A DNA stretch of 64,000 nucleotides from Steroidobacter gossypii (GCF_016801985.1 NZ_JAEVLS010000008.1:1-64000), one strand, 5' to 3'; counted from the stretch's first letter, positions 19,308 to 28,699 are shown. Made by a program: numbers and translations. The notes: generated by a model not told the origin, from the letters alone.

Positions 19308-20090
19308 GTGGACAATTTTTTACAGGTCATCCTGCTGGGGATCATCGAAGGCATCACCGAATTCCTGCCCATTTCCAGTACCGGTCATCTCCTGATCGCG
19401 CAACACTGGCTGGGGCGACGCTCGGATCTGTTCACGATCGCCATTCAGGCCGGCGCGATCCTGGCGGTGGTGGTGATCTACTGGCGACGGCTGTGGAATC
19501 TGAGTGTCAATTTTGCGCAGCCGGAGAATCGCGACTATCTCTACAAGCTGACGTGGGCGTTCCTGATCACCGTGGCGGGCGGTTTCGCAGCCAAGGCCAT
19601 GGGCCTGGAATTGCCAGAGACAGTGGCGCCGATCGCGTGGGCACTGATCATCGGCGGACTGGTGATCTTCGCTGTCGAAGCGTATGCGGGGCGGCAGCCG
19701 CCGCGTGAGCAGTTGACCTGGGGCGTGGCGACCTGGGTCGGCGCGGCGCAGATCCTGGCGGCGGTGTTTCCCGGCACGTCGCGTTCGGCAGCCACGATCT
19801 TCGCAGCCATGCTTGCAGGCATGACGTCACGACCGGCCGCCGCCGAGTTCGCATTCCTGGTCGGCATTCCGACCATGTTCGCCGCCACCGCCTATGAGTC
19901 GCTGAAAATGTATGAAGCCGGCTCGATGGCGCAGGAAAATTTCGGCGAGCTGGCGCTGGGCTTCGCGGTCTCGGCGGTGGTCGCCTTCGTCGCGGTGAAG
20001 TGGCTGCTGCAGTATATCCAGACGCATCGTTTCACCGTGTTCGCCTGGTACCGGATCGCACTGGGCATTGTGTTGCTGGTCGCCGTGTAG
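19308..20090 (+). CDS. uppP: Undecaprenyl-diphosphate phosphatase
   Basis: A 260-residue integral membrane enzyme that recycles undecaprenyl diphosphate, the carrier for peptidoglycan and other envelope polymers, and confers bacitracin resistance. The EGITEFLPISSTGH catalytic motif is at about residues 14-27. The second motif, with PGTSRSA, is at about 145-151. Length is normal. The GTG start at 19308 is supported by a GGGGA ribosome-binding site 5-9 nt upstream. The next gene starts 10 bp downstream, so the two probably form a transcription unit. Confidence 0.95.
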   Translation: MDNFLQVILLGIIEGITEFLPISSTGHLLIAQHWLGRRSDLFTIAIQAGAILAVVVIYWRRLWNLSVNFAQPENRDYLYKLTWAFLITVAGGFAAKAMGLELPETVAPIAWALIIGGLVIFAVEAYAGRQPPREQLTWGVATWVGAAQILAAVFPGTSRSAATIFAAMLAGMTSRPAAAEFAFLVGIPTMFAATAYESLKMYEAGSMAQENFGELALGFAVSAVVAFVAVKWLLQYIQTHRFTVFAWYRIALGIVLLVAV

Positions 20091-20100
20091 AGGACAGTCG

Positions 20101-21378
20101 ATGCCGAACCGCCTCACTCGCTGGATCATTATCGGCCTGGTGCTCGGCATCGCGAGCGGCTATATCGCGTACGCCTATTTCCCGGAGAACAGCGCCGGTT
20201 ACGCCGAAGCCGCGTCACTGTTGCCCACGGTGTTCCTGCGCCTGATCAAGATGATCATCGCGCCGTTGGTGTTCTCCACCCTGGTGGTCGGCATCGCCAA
20301 GATGGGCGACATCGCGACGGTGGGGCGAGTCGGCGGCAAGGCGCTGGCCTGGTTCATCGGCGCCTCGCTGATCTCACTGACCCTGGGCTTGATCCTGGTG
20401 CAGATCTTCGAACCGGGCAAAGCCATGCAGTTGCCGATTCCCGAGGCGGATGCGGCTTCGGGCGTGACCACCGAAGGTTTGTCGCTGACCAACTTCATCG
20501 CGCACACCATCCCGACCAGCGTTATCGATGCGATGGCGCGCAACGAGATCCTGCAGATCGTGGTGTTCTCGCTGTTCTTCGGCACGGCCATGGCGGCGCT
20601 CGGCGAGCGCAGCAAGAGCGTCATCGAGGTGCTCGACGTGGTCGCGCACATCATGCTGAAGGTCACCGGCTACGTGATGAACTTCGCGCCGCTCGCGGTG
20701 TTCGGCGCGCTCGCCAGTACGGTGGCCAAGGAAGGTCTGGGCATCATCCGCGTGTACGGCCTGTTCATGGGTGAGTTCTATTTCGCGCTGCTGGTGCTGT
20801 GGATCGTGCTCATCGTGTTGGGCGCGGTCGTCATCGGGCCTCGCGTCGTGAATCTGATACGACGTATTCGCGAGCCGGTGATCCTGGCGTTCTCCACCGC
20901 GAGCTCCGAAGCCGCGTATCCGAAGACGCTGGAGGAGCTCGAGCGCTTTGGTTGCAGCAACCGCGTGGCCAGCTTCGTGCTGCCGGTGGGCTACTCGTTC
21001 AATCTCGACGGCTCCATGATGTATTGCACGTTCGCGGTGATGTTCATTGCGCAGGTGTACGGCATCGAGCTGAGTATCGGGCAGCAGATCGTCATGCTGG
21101 CGATCCTGATGCTCACCTCCAAGGGCATCGCGGGCGTGCCGCGTGCATCGCTGGTGGTGATCGCGGCGACCTTGCCGCAGTTCAATATTCCCGAAGCAGG
21201 CATGTTGTTGCTGCTCGGGATCGATCATTTCCTCGACATGGGGCGCTCGGCCACCAACGTGGTTGGCAACAGCATCGCGACGGCGGTGGTCTCCAAGTGG
21301 GAGGGCGAGTTGCAACCTTCCAATGGCGATGGCGCTGGCGAGCCGATGGTTGCTTCCAGCGAAAGTCGGCTGAGCTGA
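20101..21378 (+). CDS. Dicarboxylate/amino acid:cation symporter (DAACS family)
   Basis: A 425-residue secondary transporter of the glutamate/dicarboxylate family (GltP, DctA), importing acidic amino acids or C4-dicarboxylates with protons or sodium. It has about eight transmembrane helices. The HP1 serine-rich loop is here FSTASSEAAYPKT (about 265-277), and the last motif (NVVGNSIATAVV) includes the conserved substrate-binding region. ATG 20101 follows a GAGGA ribosome-binding site 5-9 nt upstream and lies 10 bp past uppP. Substrate cannot be decided from sequence alone. Confidence 0.9.
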   Translation: MPNRLTRWIIIGLVLGIASGYIAYAYFPENSAGYAEAASLLPTVFLRLIKMIIAPLVFSTLVVGIAKMGDIATVGRVGGKALAWFIGASLISLTLGLILVQIFEPGKAMQLPIPEADAASGVTTEGLSLTNFIAHTIPTSVIDAMARNEILQIVVFSLFFGTAMAALGERSKSVIEVLDVVAHIMLKVTGYVMNFAPLAVFGALASTVAKEGLGIIRVYGLFMGEFYFALLVLWIVLIVLGAVVIGPRVVNLIRRIREPVILAFSTASSEAAYPKTLEELERFGCSNRVASFVLPVGYSFNLDGSMMYCTFAVMFIAQVYGIELSIGQQIVMLAILMLTSKGIAGVPRASLVVIAATLPQFNIPEAGMLLLLGIDHFLDMGRSATNVVGNSIATAVVSKWEGELQPSNGDGAGEPMVASSESRLS

Positions 21379-21390
21379 AGCCGGCGCGTT

Positions 21391-21411
21391 CGGGGCCGTG
21401 CTTCGGCCCCG
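21391..21411 (+). terminator. GC hairpin after the symporter gene
   Basis: An 8-bp perfect stem (21391-21398 with 21404-21411) with a 5-nt loop, 12 bp past the symporter stop. No T-run follows, so termination efficiency is doubtful. Confidence 0.4.
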
Positions 21412-21524
21412 CGCTGCGCACCCTGGACAATTTGCCCTGGCCATTCCCCCCAGAATGATGGCGCTCACCTGACTTTGGTGATGCTCGCCCGCGGCGCTTC
21501 GGGCGTATACTGCAGTTCGCTGTC

Positions 21525-21962
21525 ATGCGCCGTCACTACTTCAAGCTGCTGAGCCTTTGGATCCTCCCGCTGCTCGTCGCGCGGGCGCTGATCCCGGCTG
21601 GCTTCATGCTGTCGGTGGAGGCGGGGCGACTGCAGTTCATGTTCTGCCCGTCGGGCGTCGTACAGCCGCTCGGCAAGCGAATGTTTGGCGAGGTGCAGAG
21701 CGCAGAGCAGCAGGCGCATGCCGAACATCATCAGGGCATGCATCACGGTGGCGATGCCGATCAAGCGTCGCCTTCGCATTCGCAGGACAATGCGCCTTGT
21801 CCGTTCTCGCTGGTGGCTTCGGCCGCCCCTGGTGCGATCGCCTATGTCAGCAACGTTGACGCGACGCCGCGCGACGAACGTTTCGAACTCCCGTCCTCGC
21901 CGACCTTTCGAGTCGGCCCGATCCGCACCGATCTCATTCGCGGTCCGCCCAGCCTCTCCTGA
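21525..21962 (+). CDS. DUF2946 family protein, His-rich
   Basis: A 145-residue predicted exported or membrane protein. The N-terminus has a hydrophobic helix with the RALIPAGFM motif typical of DUF2946. Two Cys-Pro pairs follow, CPSG (about 45) and CPFS (about 90), flanking a His-rich stretch around 66-85. DUF2946 genes are often found with copper-associated TonB receptors, and the His/Cys content suits metal binding, so a role in copper handling is inferred. A TATACT -10-like element at 21506-21511 lies 13 bp before the ATG. It is followed by a TonB receptor gene on the same strand. Confidence 0.75.
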   Translation: MRRHYFKLLSLWILPLLVARALIPAGFMLSVEAGRLQFMFCPSGVVQPLGKRMFGEVQSAEQQAHAEHHQGMHHGGDADQASPSHSQDNAPCPFSLVASAAPGAIAYVSNVDATPRDERFELPSSPTFRVGPIRTDLIRGPPSLS

Positions 21963-22042
21963 CATTGCACAAGCGAGGGCGCCCGGACCGGCAGGTTGCG
22001 CGGCATAGTTGCTCCTCCTGACCGATCCGTGCCCTCAAGTGT

Positions 22043-22058
22043 CGTGATTTGAATCACG
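22043..22058. promoter_or_regulatory. Inverted repeat upstream of TonB receptor, candidate operator
   Basis: Perfect 7-bp arms (CGTGATT and AATCACG) separated by 2 bp, 25 bp before the ATG at 22084. Position and symmetry suit a dimeric repressor site, for example a metal-responsive one. No regulator gene is adjacent, so the binding protein is unknown. Confidence 0.4.
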
Positions 22059-22083
22059 GCGGCGATGGTCATGGAGTCGATTC

Positions 22084-24375
22084 ATGGACACCCGAACATT
22101 TCTGGCGACGGCGGCAATACTGACTGCCGGCGCGCCTGTCTGCGTCTGCGCGCAAGGCGTGGCGACGGACAAACTGATCGATGCAATCACAGTCACCGGC
22201 CTGCGCGAGCGGGCAGGCGGCGTCGAAGTGCCCAACACCACGGCGTCGAAGACGGCCGAGGAGTTGCGTGCTCAGAATCTTTTCAACCCCGAGGATGCGC
22301 TGAACTATCTGCCCAACATCACCATTCGTAAACGTTACATCGGCGACCGCAACGCCTTGATCGGCGGCCGCAGCTTTTCCACGTTGCAGCCGGCTCGCGG
22401 GCTGGTGTTCATGGACGGCTATCTGCTGTCGAATTTCCTCGGTCGCTTCGATGCGCCCCGCTGGAACATGATTGCGCCTGAAGAGATCGAGCGCGTCGAT
22501 GTGTTGTATGGGCCGTACTCGGCCACGTATCCGGGCAACTCGATTGGCACCACCGTCGCCATCCGCACTCGGCGGCCGGATGACTTCACCATGAGCGTGC
22601 GGAGCACCGCCTTCAGCGAGCACTTCGATGAGTATGGTCTGGAGGAAGACTACGACGGCTGGCAGGTGTCCGCGTTCCTCGGCGATCGTTTCGACAACGG
22701 CGCCTGGTTCACGCTGGCTGCGAATCGGCAGGACGCGACAGGTCATCCGATGCAGTACTACACGGTCTCGGCGAACTCTGCCGGGGCGTTCCCCACTGTG
22801 ACAGGCGACGCGACGCCCGTGTCGGGTGTGCGCTTCGATCGCGATCCGCAAGGCCGCCGCCGCGCCGTGTTCGGCGCGAACTCCGGCGCCATCGATCACA
22901 CCATCCAGGATCAGGTGAAGTTGCGCGGCGGCTATGCAATTACCGACTGGCTCGAGGCGGAAGGTTTCATCGCACTGTGGCGCAATGACACGGAACAAGA
23001 GAACCGCACGTTCATGCGTGACGCGGCCGGGAACGAGGTATGGTCGGGCCGAGTGATCGCGGACGGCATCACTTTCAACGTGCCGGCGACCGCGTTCTTG
23101 CCCAGTTCACGGGATGAAGAGCATCGGCAGTGGGGCACGACGTTACGAACCACTCGCGGCGAGGGCTGGAACGCATCGCTGGTCTATTCGCGTTACGACA
23201 TTCTCGAGGACTCGCTCATCGAGGGCTTCCTGGACGTGCCAGCAGACGACGAGACTCGAGCGCTCAACTCCGAGCGTGACGATACCGGTTGGCAAACGTT
23301 CGAAATCCAGGGTGTCTACACGCCGGTCGCGGACGACTGGCTGGGAGGCAACCATACATTGGCGCTCGGCTTCCATCGCAACGAATACGAGTTGGCGAAT
23401 CCGGTGTACGACATCCTCAATGCACAGGTGCCGCAGTTCGTGTACGGCAAGACGCGGCTGCAAGCCTGGTATCTGCAGGATGAATGGCAACTGGCCGAGC
23501 AATGGTCGCTGACTCTGGGCGTTCGCTACGAGGACTGGGAGGCGTTCGGCGGCGGGCAACGCATCGGCGCGGACGAAGTGAGCTATCCAGAGCGCAAGGA
23601 CAGCGCGGTGTCCCCTAAAGCATCGCTTGCCTATGTGCCCAACAGCGAATGGACGCTGCGGCTCAGCGTTGGGCGAGGCGTGCGCTTCCCCACGGTGCCG
23701 GAGTTGTTTCAAGGCGCAAGTCGGGCCGGCGTCATCGTGGTCAACGACCCGAACCTGCAGCCCGAACGCTCCGACTCGGTGGATTTCACCGTCGAACATT
23801 GGCTGCCGTGGGGCAAGGTACGCGCCACTTTGTTCCAGGACGACGTGCGCGACAGCATCTTCAGTCAGACCAATATCACGGTGACCCCGAATGTCACCAA
23901 CGTGCAGAACGTCGATCGTGTGCGCACCCGAGGGATCGAGACGGCGTTCAGTATCGCGCTGCCCGGCGTCGAAGCGTTGACGTTCGACGGCAGTCTTGCG
24001 TATGCCCGCGCCAGGATTCTCGAGAACGACAACTTTCCAGTCTCGGTGGGCAAGCTCTGGCCACGGATCCCGAAGTGGCGCGGCAATCTGCAAACGATAT
24101 GGCGGCCCACGGAAGACTGGCTGGCCAGTCTGGGAGTGCGCTACTCGGGCCGGATGTTCGGTCAGCTCGATAACAGCGATATCAACCCCGACACCTATGG
24201 CGGCGTGTCGCGATTCACGATGCTGGACGCCCGTGTCGCGTACACGACTGCAAGCAACATCGAGCTGGCTCTCGGAGTGGACAATCTCACCGACGAGCGT
24301 GCGTATCAAATGCATCCGTATCCCGGCCGCACTGCTTTCGTGGAAGCGCGCTGGTCGTTCGAGGGCACACCATGA
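22084..24375 (+). CDS. TonB-dependent receptor (probable metal/copper type)
   Basis: A 763-residue outer-membrane receptor: signal peptide (about 1-23), a TonB-box-like ITVTG segment near residue 37, a plug domain (about 50-165, with the RVDVLYGPYSATYPGNS motif) and a 22-strand barrel ending in an aromatic-rich C-terminus (RWSFEGTP). ATG 22084 has a GGAG ribosome-binding site 8-11 nt upstream. The stop overlaps the next ATG as ATGA, so the receptor and the propeller-thioredoxin protein are translated together. With DUF2946 upstream this resembles copper-linked receptor clusters. The ligand is inferred, not shown. Confidence 0.88.
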   Translation: MDTRTFLATAAILTAGAPVCVCAQGVATDKLIDAITVTGLRERAGGVEVPNTTASKTAEELRAQNLFNPEDALNYLPNITIRKRYIGDRNALIGGRSFSTLQPARGLVFMDGYLLSNFLGRFDAPRWNMIAPEEIERVDVLYGPYSATYPGNSIGTTVAIRTRRPDDFTMSVRSTAFSEHFDEYGLEEDYDGWQVSAFLGDRFDNGAWFTLAANRQDATGHPMQYYTVSANSAGAFPTVTGDATPVSGVRFDRDPQGRRRAVFGANSGAIDHTIQDQVKLRGGYAITDWLEAEGFIALWRNDTEQENRTFMRDAAGNEVWSGRVIADGITFNVPATAFLPSSRDEEHRQWGTTLRTTRGEGWNASLVYSRYDILEDSLIEGFLDVPADDETRALNSERDDTGWQTFEIQGVYTPVADDWLGGNHTLALGFHRNEYELANPVYDILNAQVPQFVYGKTRLQAWYLQDEWQLAEQWSLTLGVRYEDWEAFGGGQRIGADEVSYPERKDSAVSPKASLAYVPNSEWTLRLSVGRGVRFPTVPELFQGASRAGVIVVNDPNLQPERSDSVDFTVEHWLPWGKVRATLFQDDVRDSIFSQTNITVTPNVTNVQNVDRVRTRGIETAFSIALPGVEALTFDGSLAYARARILENDNFPVSVGKLWPRIPKWRGNLQTIWRPTEDWLASLGVRYSGRMFGQLDNSDINPDTYGGVSRFTMLDARVAYTTASNIELALGVDNLTDERAYQMHPYPGRTAFVEARWSFEGTP

Positions 24376-25967
24376 TCCGGTCGACTCACAGGTACGGGCG
24401 GCGCACGCTGCCAGTGTTTCTTTGTTTGGTGCTGACCCTGCTGACGCAGCCGGTCTTGGCGGCGATGTCACATGGCCGCGCACTGGGAACGACTGCGGCG
24501 TTCGATCACCAGAAACGTCTTTGGGTGGTGCGCACCGAGCCTGTCGACAAGAACGCGCACGTGATCCTGCAACGCTCGGACGACGAGGGCGCCACCTGGC
24601 AACCAGCCATTCGGGTCACATCGAAGCCGGAGCCGGTGTCGGCCGACGGTGAGAATCGGCCCAAGCTGGCGTTCGGCCCGCGCAATGAAATTTACGTGAC
24701 CTGGACCTCGCCCACCTCGCAGAGATTCACCGGCGATATTCGTTTTACGCGCTCGCTCGACGGTGGCAAGAGCTGGTCGGCGCCCAGCGTGATTCATCGC
24801 GATCGCCAGCTCATCACGCACCGGTTCGAATCGATGCTGGTCGATGGCGCGGGTCGAGTTTGGGTGGCTTGGATCGACAAACGCGATCTCGGCGCGGCTC
24901 AAGCGGCAAAGCAGGATTACGCTGGCGCCGCGGTCTACTACGCGTACTCGGACGATCAGGGCGCCACCTGGCGCGGCGATTACAAACTCGTCGATCACAG
25001 CTGCGAGTGCTGTCGAATCGCGCTGGCGTTGAATGCGAAAGGGCGCGCGACAGCAATGTGGCGACATGTATTCCCGCCGAACGAACGTGATCACGCATTC
25101 GCAGTGCTGCAGCCTGACGGCAAGAACATCGTAGTGGAGCGAGCGACCACCGATCGTTGGAGGATCGACGCTTGTCCGCATCACGGCCCGTCGCTCGCGT
25201 TCGCGCCGAACGGTGCGCGGCACGCTGTCTGGTTCAACCAAGTGAAGGGCGAAGGCCGCGCTTTCTATGGACGGCTGACTGGCTCGGATCCCGAAGGAGT
25301 GCAGGCGCTTCCGGCTGGCGCCGTGCATGCGGACATTGCGGTGCGAGGAAGCACCGTTGCTATCGCCTGGAAACGTTTCGACGGCACGGCCACGCGCGTC
25401 GAATCCTGGCTGTCCAACGATGGTGGTCGCAGTTTCACCGCCGGCCCCTCATTGCAAACGCAAGGTGAATCGGATCAGCCGCGGATGCTGAGCAACGACT
25501 CGTCGATGCTGATCGTCTGGCGCACTGCCGATGGCATCGAGGTGGCCAGGCTCGGGGACGCCAAGCGCGATGACGCGATCAAACCCTTCAGCCGCGACAC
25601 CCTCAGCAAAATCGAACAACGGCACGCGGGCTCGGAGTTCTGGGTGGTGCTATGGGACCTGGAATGCGTCTATTGCATGAAGTCATTGAGCAACCTGGCG
25701 GCGGTGCAGAAGCAACGACCCGCCCTCAAGATCGTCACGATCGCGACGGATTCGATCACCGCGCAATCCGAGCTCCGCGAGCGACTGGAGGAACTCGGCG
25801 TTCAGTCCGAAGCCTATGCATTCGCAGCAGCGCCCGAGGAGGCGCTGCGCTTCGCCATCGATCCGAAGTGGATGGGCGAGAAGCCTCGCGCATATCGATA
25901 CGCGACCGACGGTTCACGGATTGCCCTGTCCGGCGTGCTCACCGCCAAAGAATTGGCGGGATCGTGA
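24372..25967 (+). CDS. Asp-box beta-propeller with Cys/His cluster and C-terminal thioredoxin-like domain
   Basis: A 531-residue exported protein: signal peptide ending near Ala30, then a propeller with at least four Asp boxes (SDDEGATW, SLDGGKSW, SDDQGATW, SNDGGRSF), the repeat that leads such proteins to be named sialidases. Within the propeller lie CECC (Cys211, Cys213, Cys214) and CPHH (Cys268, His270, His271), a plausible metal site. From about residue 415 there is a thioredoxin-like domain with CVYC (Cys432, Cys435). No sialidase Arg triad is apparent, so I do not call it a sialidase. Coupling with the TonB receptor (ATGA) suggests periplasmic handling of the imported metal or its reduction. 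That role is inferred. Confidence 0.72.
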   Translation: MIRSTHRYGRRTLPVFLCLVLTLLTQPVLAAMSHGRALGTTAAFDHQKRLWVVRTEPVDKNAHVILQRSDDEGATWQPAIRVTSKPEPVSADGENRPKLAFGPRNEIYVTWTSPTSQRFTGDIRFTRSLDGGKSWSAPSVIHRDRQLITHRFESMLVDGAGRVWVAWIDKRDLGAAQAAKQDYAGAAVYYAYSDDQGATWRGDYKLVDHSCECCRIALALNAKGRATAMWRHVFPPNERDHAFAVLQPDGKNIVVERATTDRWRIDACPHHGPSLAFAPNGARHAVWFNQVKGEGRAFYGRLTGSDPEGVQALPAGAVHADIAVRGSTVAIAWKRFDGTATRVESWLSNDGGRSFTAGPSLQTQGESDQPRMLSNDSSMLIVWRTADGIEVARLGDAKRDDAIKPFSRDTLSKIEQRHAGSEFWVVLWDLECVYCMKSLSNLAAVQKQRPALKIVTIATDSITAQSELRERLEELGVQSEAYAFAAAPEEALRFAIDPKWMGEKPRAYRYATDGSRIALSGVLTAKELAGS

Positions 25968-26063
25968 ACTGGGTACTGTTTCGCCGGACATAATGCGACT
26001 GTAATCCCTGATTGCAACGCAGAATGTTCGCAGGCATAACGTGCATCCCATTGTTTTCGTTGG

Positions 26064-27557
26064 ATGGATGGCCGGCTCATGACGGCTGCAGCGAGTGGCT
26101 CGCCGACCGAGCGCTATCGGCGCGAGCGGCCTCCCGTGAGCCGCGAATGCGGCGAGGAGCTCACACGCATCACGGATGACATCGACGATCCAGTGGTGAA
26201 GCTGCGCTATCTGCAGGGCGCGCTGAACAAGGAGGGCGACAAGAGCGCCCTCGTGCAGTTCGTACCCATCCCGCCTGCCCGCCGCGCCTGGTATCGATTG
26301 AAAGGCTTGCTGGCGCTCGACGGAGTCGCCGACGAGGCGGTCGCGAATCGCACTCTCGCGGCTCGCAAAACCGCGCGTCGCGTGGTGGTCGGCACCACTG
26401 CTGCGGCTCTGTTGTTCGTGCCGGTGCTGGTTGCCATCATCGCTTGGCAAGTCAATAAGTGGAGCAGCGATGCACCCGAGCCCATGGCGTCCACCGTTGG
26501 CTCGTCTACAGAGGCGAATGCCACTGCCATCGAATCCGCGACTGCGCCGCTGGCGGTGCAGCCGACGCTGACTGCCGCGCCTGTCGAAGCTGATGTGACT
26601 GTGAATCAGGCGCCTGTCGCGGAGCCGCTCGAGGCCGAGGATCTCGGCATCGTGCCGAGCATGTTGTGGCTGGCGGACCGCGGCCCGGACTGGGAGCTGT
26701 ATAGCAACGGTTTGCGCATCGAGACCGCGTACACCGTGAAGGGCGCGCCGCGTAATTACCGAGTGCATTCGCGCGCCGGTCAGCTGTTGCCGACCCGGCA
26801 TTCGCGGCCGATTGGCATTCTTTTCCATACGTCCGAAAGCGACTTGTGGCCGCTCGAACCCGACTACGAGAAAGAGTTGCGCAGAGGCTCGGAGGCGCTG
26901 CTGCGCTTCGTGAGGCGCGAGCAGGCCTATAACTACCTGATCGATCGCTTCGGTCGCGTGTATCGCGTCGTCGACGACGAGAGCCGCGCCAATCACGCCG
27001 GGCATGGCGTGTGGTCCAGAGGCGGTGAGGTTTATCTGGATCTGAATTCGGCGTTCCTGGGCGTATCGTTCGAATCGCGCTGGGAAGGCGGGCGCACGCT
27101 GCCGATCACGCGGGCGCAACTGATCGCGGGTCGCAATCTCACACACTACTTGCGGCAGCGATTTTCGATCGCGCCGGAGATGTGCGTGACGCACGGGCTG
27201 GTGAGCGTGTCGCCCAAGCGCGGGCTCATCGGATATCACCTGGACTGGGCGCGCGGCTTTCCGTTCGAGGCGTTTGGCTTGCCCGATCTGTATTCGCAAA
27301 CGCTGCCGAGCGTTTCGCTGTTCGGCTTCAACTACGACAGCGAGTTCCTGCGCACCATGGGCGAGCGCTGGCCCGGCCTGATCGCGGCCGAGCGCCAACT
27401 GGCCGACGAGGCGCGTGAGCGCGCGATGTCACTCGATGATTTACGGCGCGAGCGTCAGGCGCAGTATCGCCGCTGGCGCGCCGCCATTCCCACTCCCACT
27501 TCGGCAGAGCCGGAGTTGGAGACACCGGCTCCACAGACTGCAGACAGAAGAGGGTAA
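26064..27557 (+). CDS. Membrane-anchored N-acetylmuramoyl-L-alanine amidase (Amidase_2/PGRP fold)
   Basis: A 497-residue protein with unusual topology: about 105 cytoplasmic residues, one transmembrane helix (about 108-132), a Pro/Ala/Thr-rich periplasmic linker, then an amidase_2 domain from about residue 250. Zinc-site candidates are the His in ILFHTSES and the His in CVTHGLVS, with a GYHLDWARGFPF segment near the domain end. The domain would cleave the muramoyl-L-alanine bond of peptidoglycan. Start ATG 26064 or 26079 (same frame); neither has a strong ribosome-binding site. An actin-like ATPase gene starts 4 bp downstream, suggesting coupled function. Family moderately certain; cytoskeletal control is inferred. 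Confidence 0.75.
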   Translation: MDGRLMTAAASGSPTERYRRERPPVSRECGEELTRITDDIDDPVVKLRYLQGALNKEGDKSALVQFVPIPPARRAWYRLKGLLALDGVADEAVANRTLAARKTARRVVVGTTAAALLFVPVLVAIIAWQVNKWSSDAPEPMASTVGSSTEANATAIESATAPLAVQPTLTAAPVEADVTVNQAPVAEPLEAEDLGIVPSMLWLADRGPDWELYSNGLRIETAYTVKGAPRNYRVHSRAGQLLPTRHSRPIGILFHTSESDLWPLEPDYEKELRRGSEALLRFVRREQAYNYLIDRFGRVYRVVDDESRANHAGHGVWSRGGEVYLDLNSAFLGVSFESRWEGGRTLPITRAQLIAGRNLTHYLRQRFSIAPEMCVTHGLVSVSPKRGLIGYHLDWARGFPFEAFGLPDLYSQTLPSVSLFGFNYDSEFLRTMGERWPGLIAAERQLADEARERAMSLDDLRRERQAQYRRWRAAIPTPTSAEPELETPAPQTADRRG

Positions 27558-27561
27558 CGCT

Positions 27562-28620
27562 ATGGACGATCGTAACGACCACGGCTCGGAATCGTCGGGC
27601 TCCGGCAGCCACACCGGCCAGAGCCAAAGCGGGACCCGCACCCGCATCGGCCTCGATGTGGGCACCAGCAAGGTAGTTTCCGCGCGTGGCGACAACGTCT
27701 CGCCGCACACCGAATCGCAGCTCAATGCGTTTTTCGACGTGCCGTACTCGGCGTTGCACGAGCAAGGACTCAAGGCGAATCGCACGCCGTTCTACCGCGA
27801 GGACGATCGCTTGATCGTCTACGGCGATGCTTCGGAAAAGTTTGCGCACATCTTCAATGCCAACGTGCGCCGGCCGATGGCCAAGGGAATCCTGAATCCG
27901 AGCGAGCCCATGGCCACGCATGTGCTGGAAACGGTGCTCAGCACGCTCGTGCCGGTGTCGCGCAATCCCGGTGAGTTGCTGGCGTTCTCCGTGCCGGCGG
28001 CCGCGACCGAGACAGGCCATGAGCTCACGTATCACGAAGAGACCATCAAACGTTATCTGAAAGGCCGCGGTTACACGCCGCTCGCCGTGAACGAAGGTCT
28101 CGCGGTGGTGCTGGCGGAGCTCGCGAAGGAAGGCTTCACCGGTATCGGCATCTCCTGTGGCGGCGGCATGTGTAACGTCGCGATCTCGTACCTGTCGATT
28201 CCTTCGCTCACCATGAGCCTGGGGCATGGCGGCGACTACATCGATTCTTCCGTGGGTGCCGTGGTCAACGAGCCGGCCACGCGCGTCAAGGCGATCAAGG
28301 AGGAGACGCTGGATCTGACCCGCGAGGGTGGCGACAAGATCGACAAGGCGCTGCACATTTACTACGACAAGCTGATCGAGTCGCTGGTGGAAGAGCTGGG
28401 GCGCGCCGTGCAAAAAACACAAAAACTGCCGCGCAACGATCAGCCCATGCCCATCGTGCTGGCCGGCGGCACCTCCAAGCCCAACGGCTTCCGGGACCGC
28501 TTCGAGAAGGCGTTGCGCCGTCGCTCGTGGCCGTTCCAGATCGGCGAGGTGCGCATGGCCAGCGATCCACTGACAGCCACCGCCCGTGGCGCGTTGGTAG
28601 CCGCGCTGGCCGAGCGCTGA
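27562..28620 (+). CDS. Actin-like ATPase (MreB/FtsA-like)
   Basis: A 352-residue protein of the actin/Hsp70 ATPase fold. The five signature elements are visible in order: phosphate 1 GLDVGTSK (30-37), connect 1 NEGLAVVLAEL, phosphate 2 GISCGGGMCNVAI (about 195-207), the adenosine motif VLAGGTSKPNGF (about 299-310) and connect 2 near TATARGALVAA. A hydrophilic Ser/Gly-rich N-terminal tail of about 27 residues precedes the fold. It is not the housekeeping MreB or FtsA by its neighbours. ATG 27562 has an AGAGGG ribosome-binding site and lies 4 bp past the amidase gene. It probably polymerises and positions or gates the amidase. The pairing is seen; the function is inferred. Confidence 0.75.
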   Translation: MDDRNDHGSESSGSGSHTGQSQSGTRTRIGLDVGTSKVVSARGDNVSPHTESQLNAFFDVPYSALHEQGLKANRTPFYREDDRLIVYGDASEKFAHIFNANVRRPMAKGILNPSEPMATHVLETVLSTLVPVSRNPGELLAFSVPAAATETGHELTYHEETIKRYLKGRGYTPLAVNEGLAVVLAELAKEGFTGIGISCGGGMCNVAISYLSIPSLTMSLGHGGDYIDSSVGAVVNEPATRVKAIKEETLDLTREGGDKIDKALHIYYDKLIESLVEELGRAVQKTQKLPRNDQPMPIVLAGGTSKPNGFRDRFEKALRRRSWPFQIGEVRMASDPLTATARGALVAALAER

Positions 28621-28699
28621 TTCGAAAAAGAGTTGGGCCGGCGCTTGAACAAAGAACTGCGTCACGCAATTTAGCGTTAGCCTTTAGGGCAATCCCTGA

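Noticed and set aside
24372-25967. Sialidase annotation for the propeller protein
   Set aside because: Asp boxes alone do not make a sialidase; the catalytic Arg triad was not seen and the thioredoxin domain and Cys/His clusters suggest another role.
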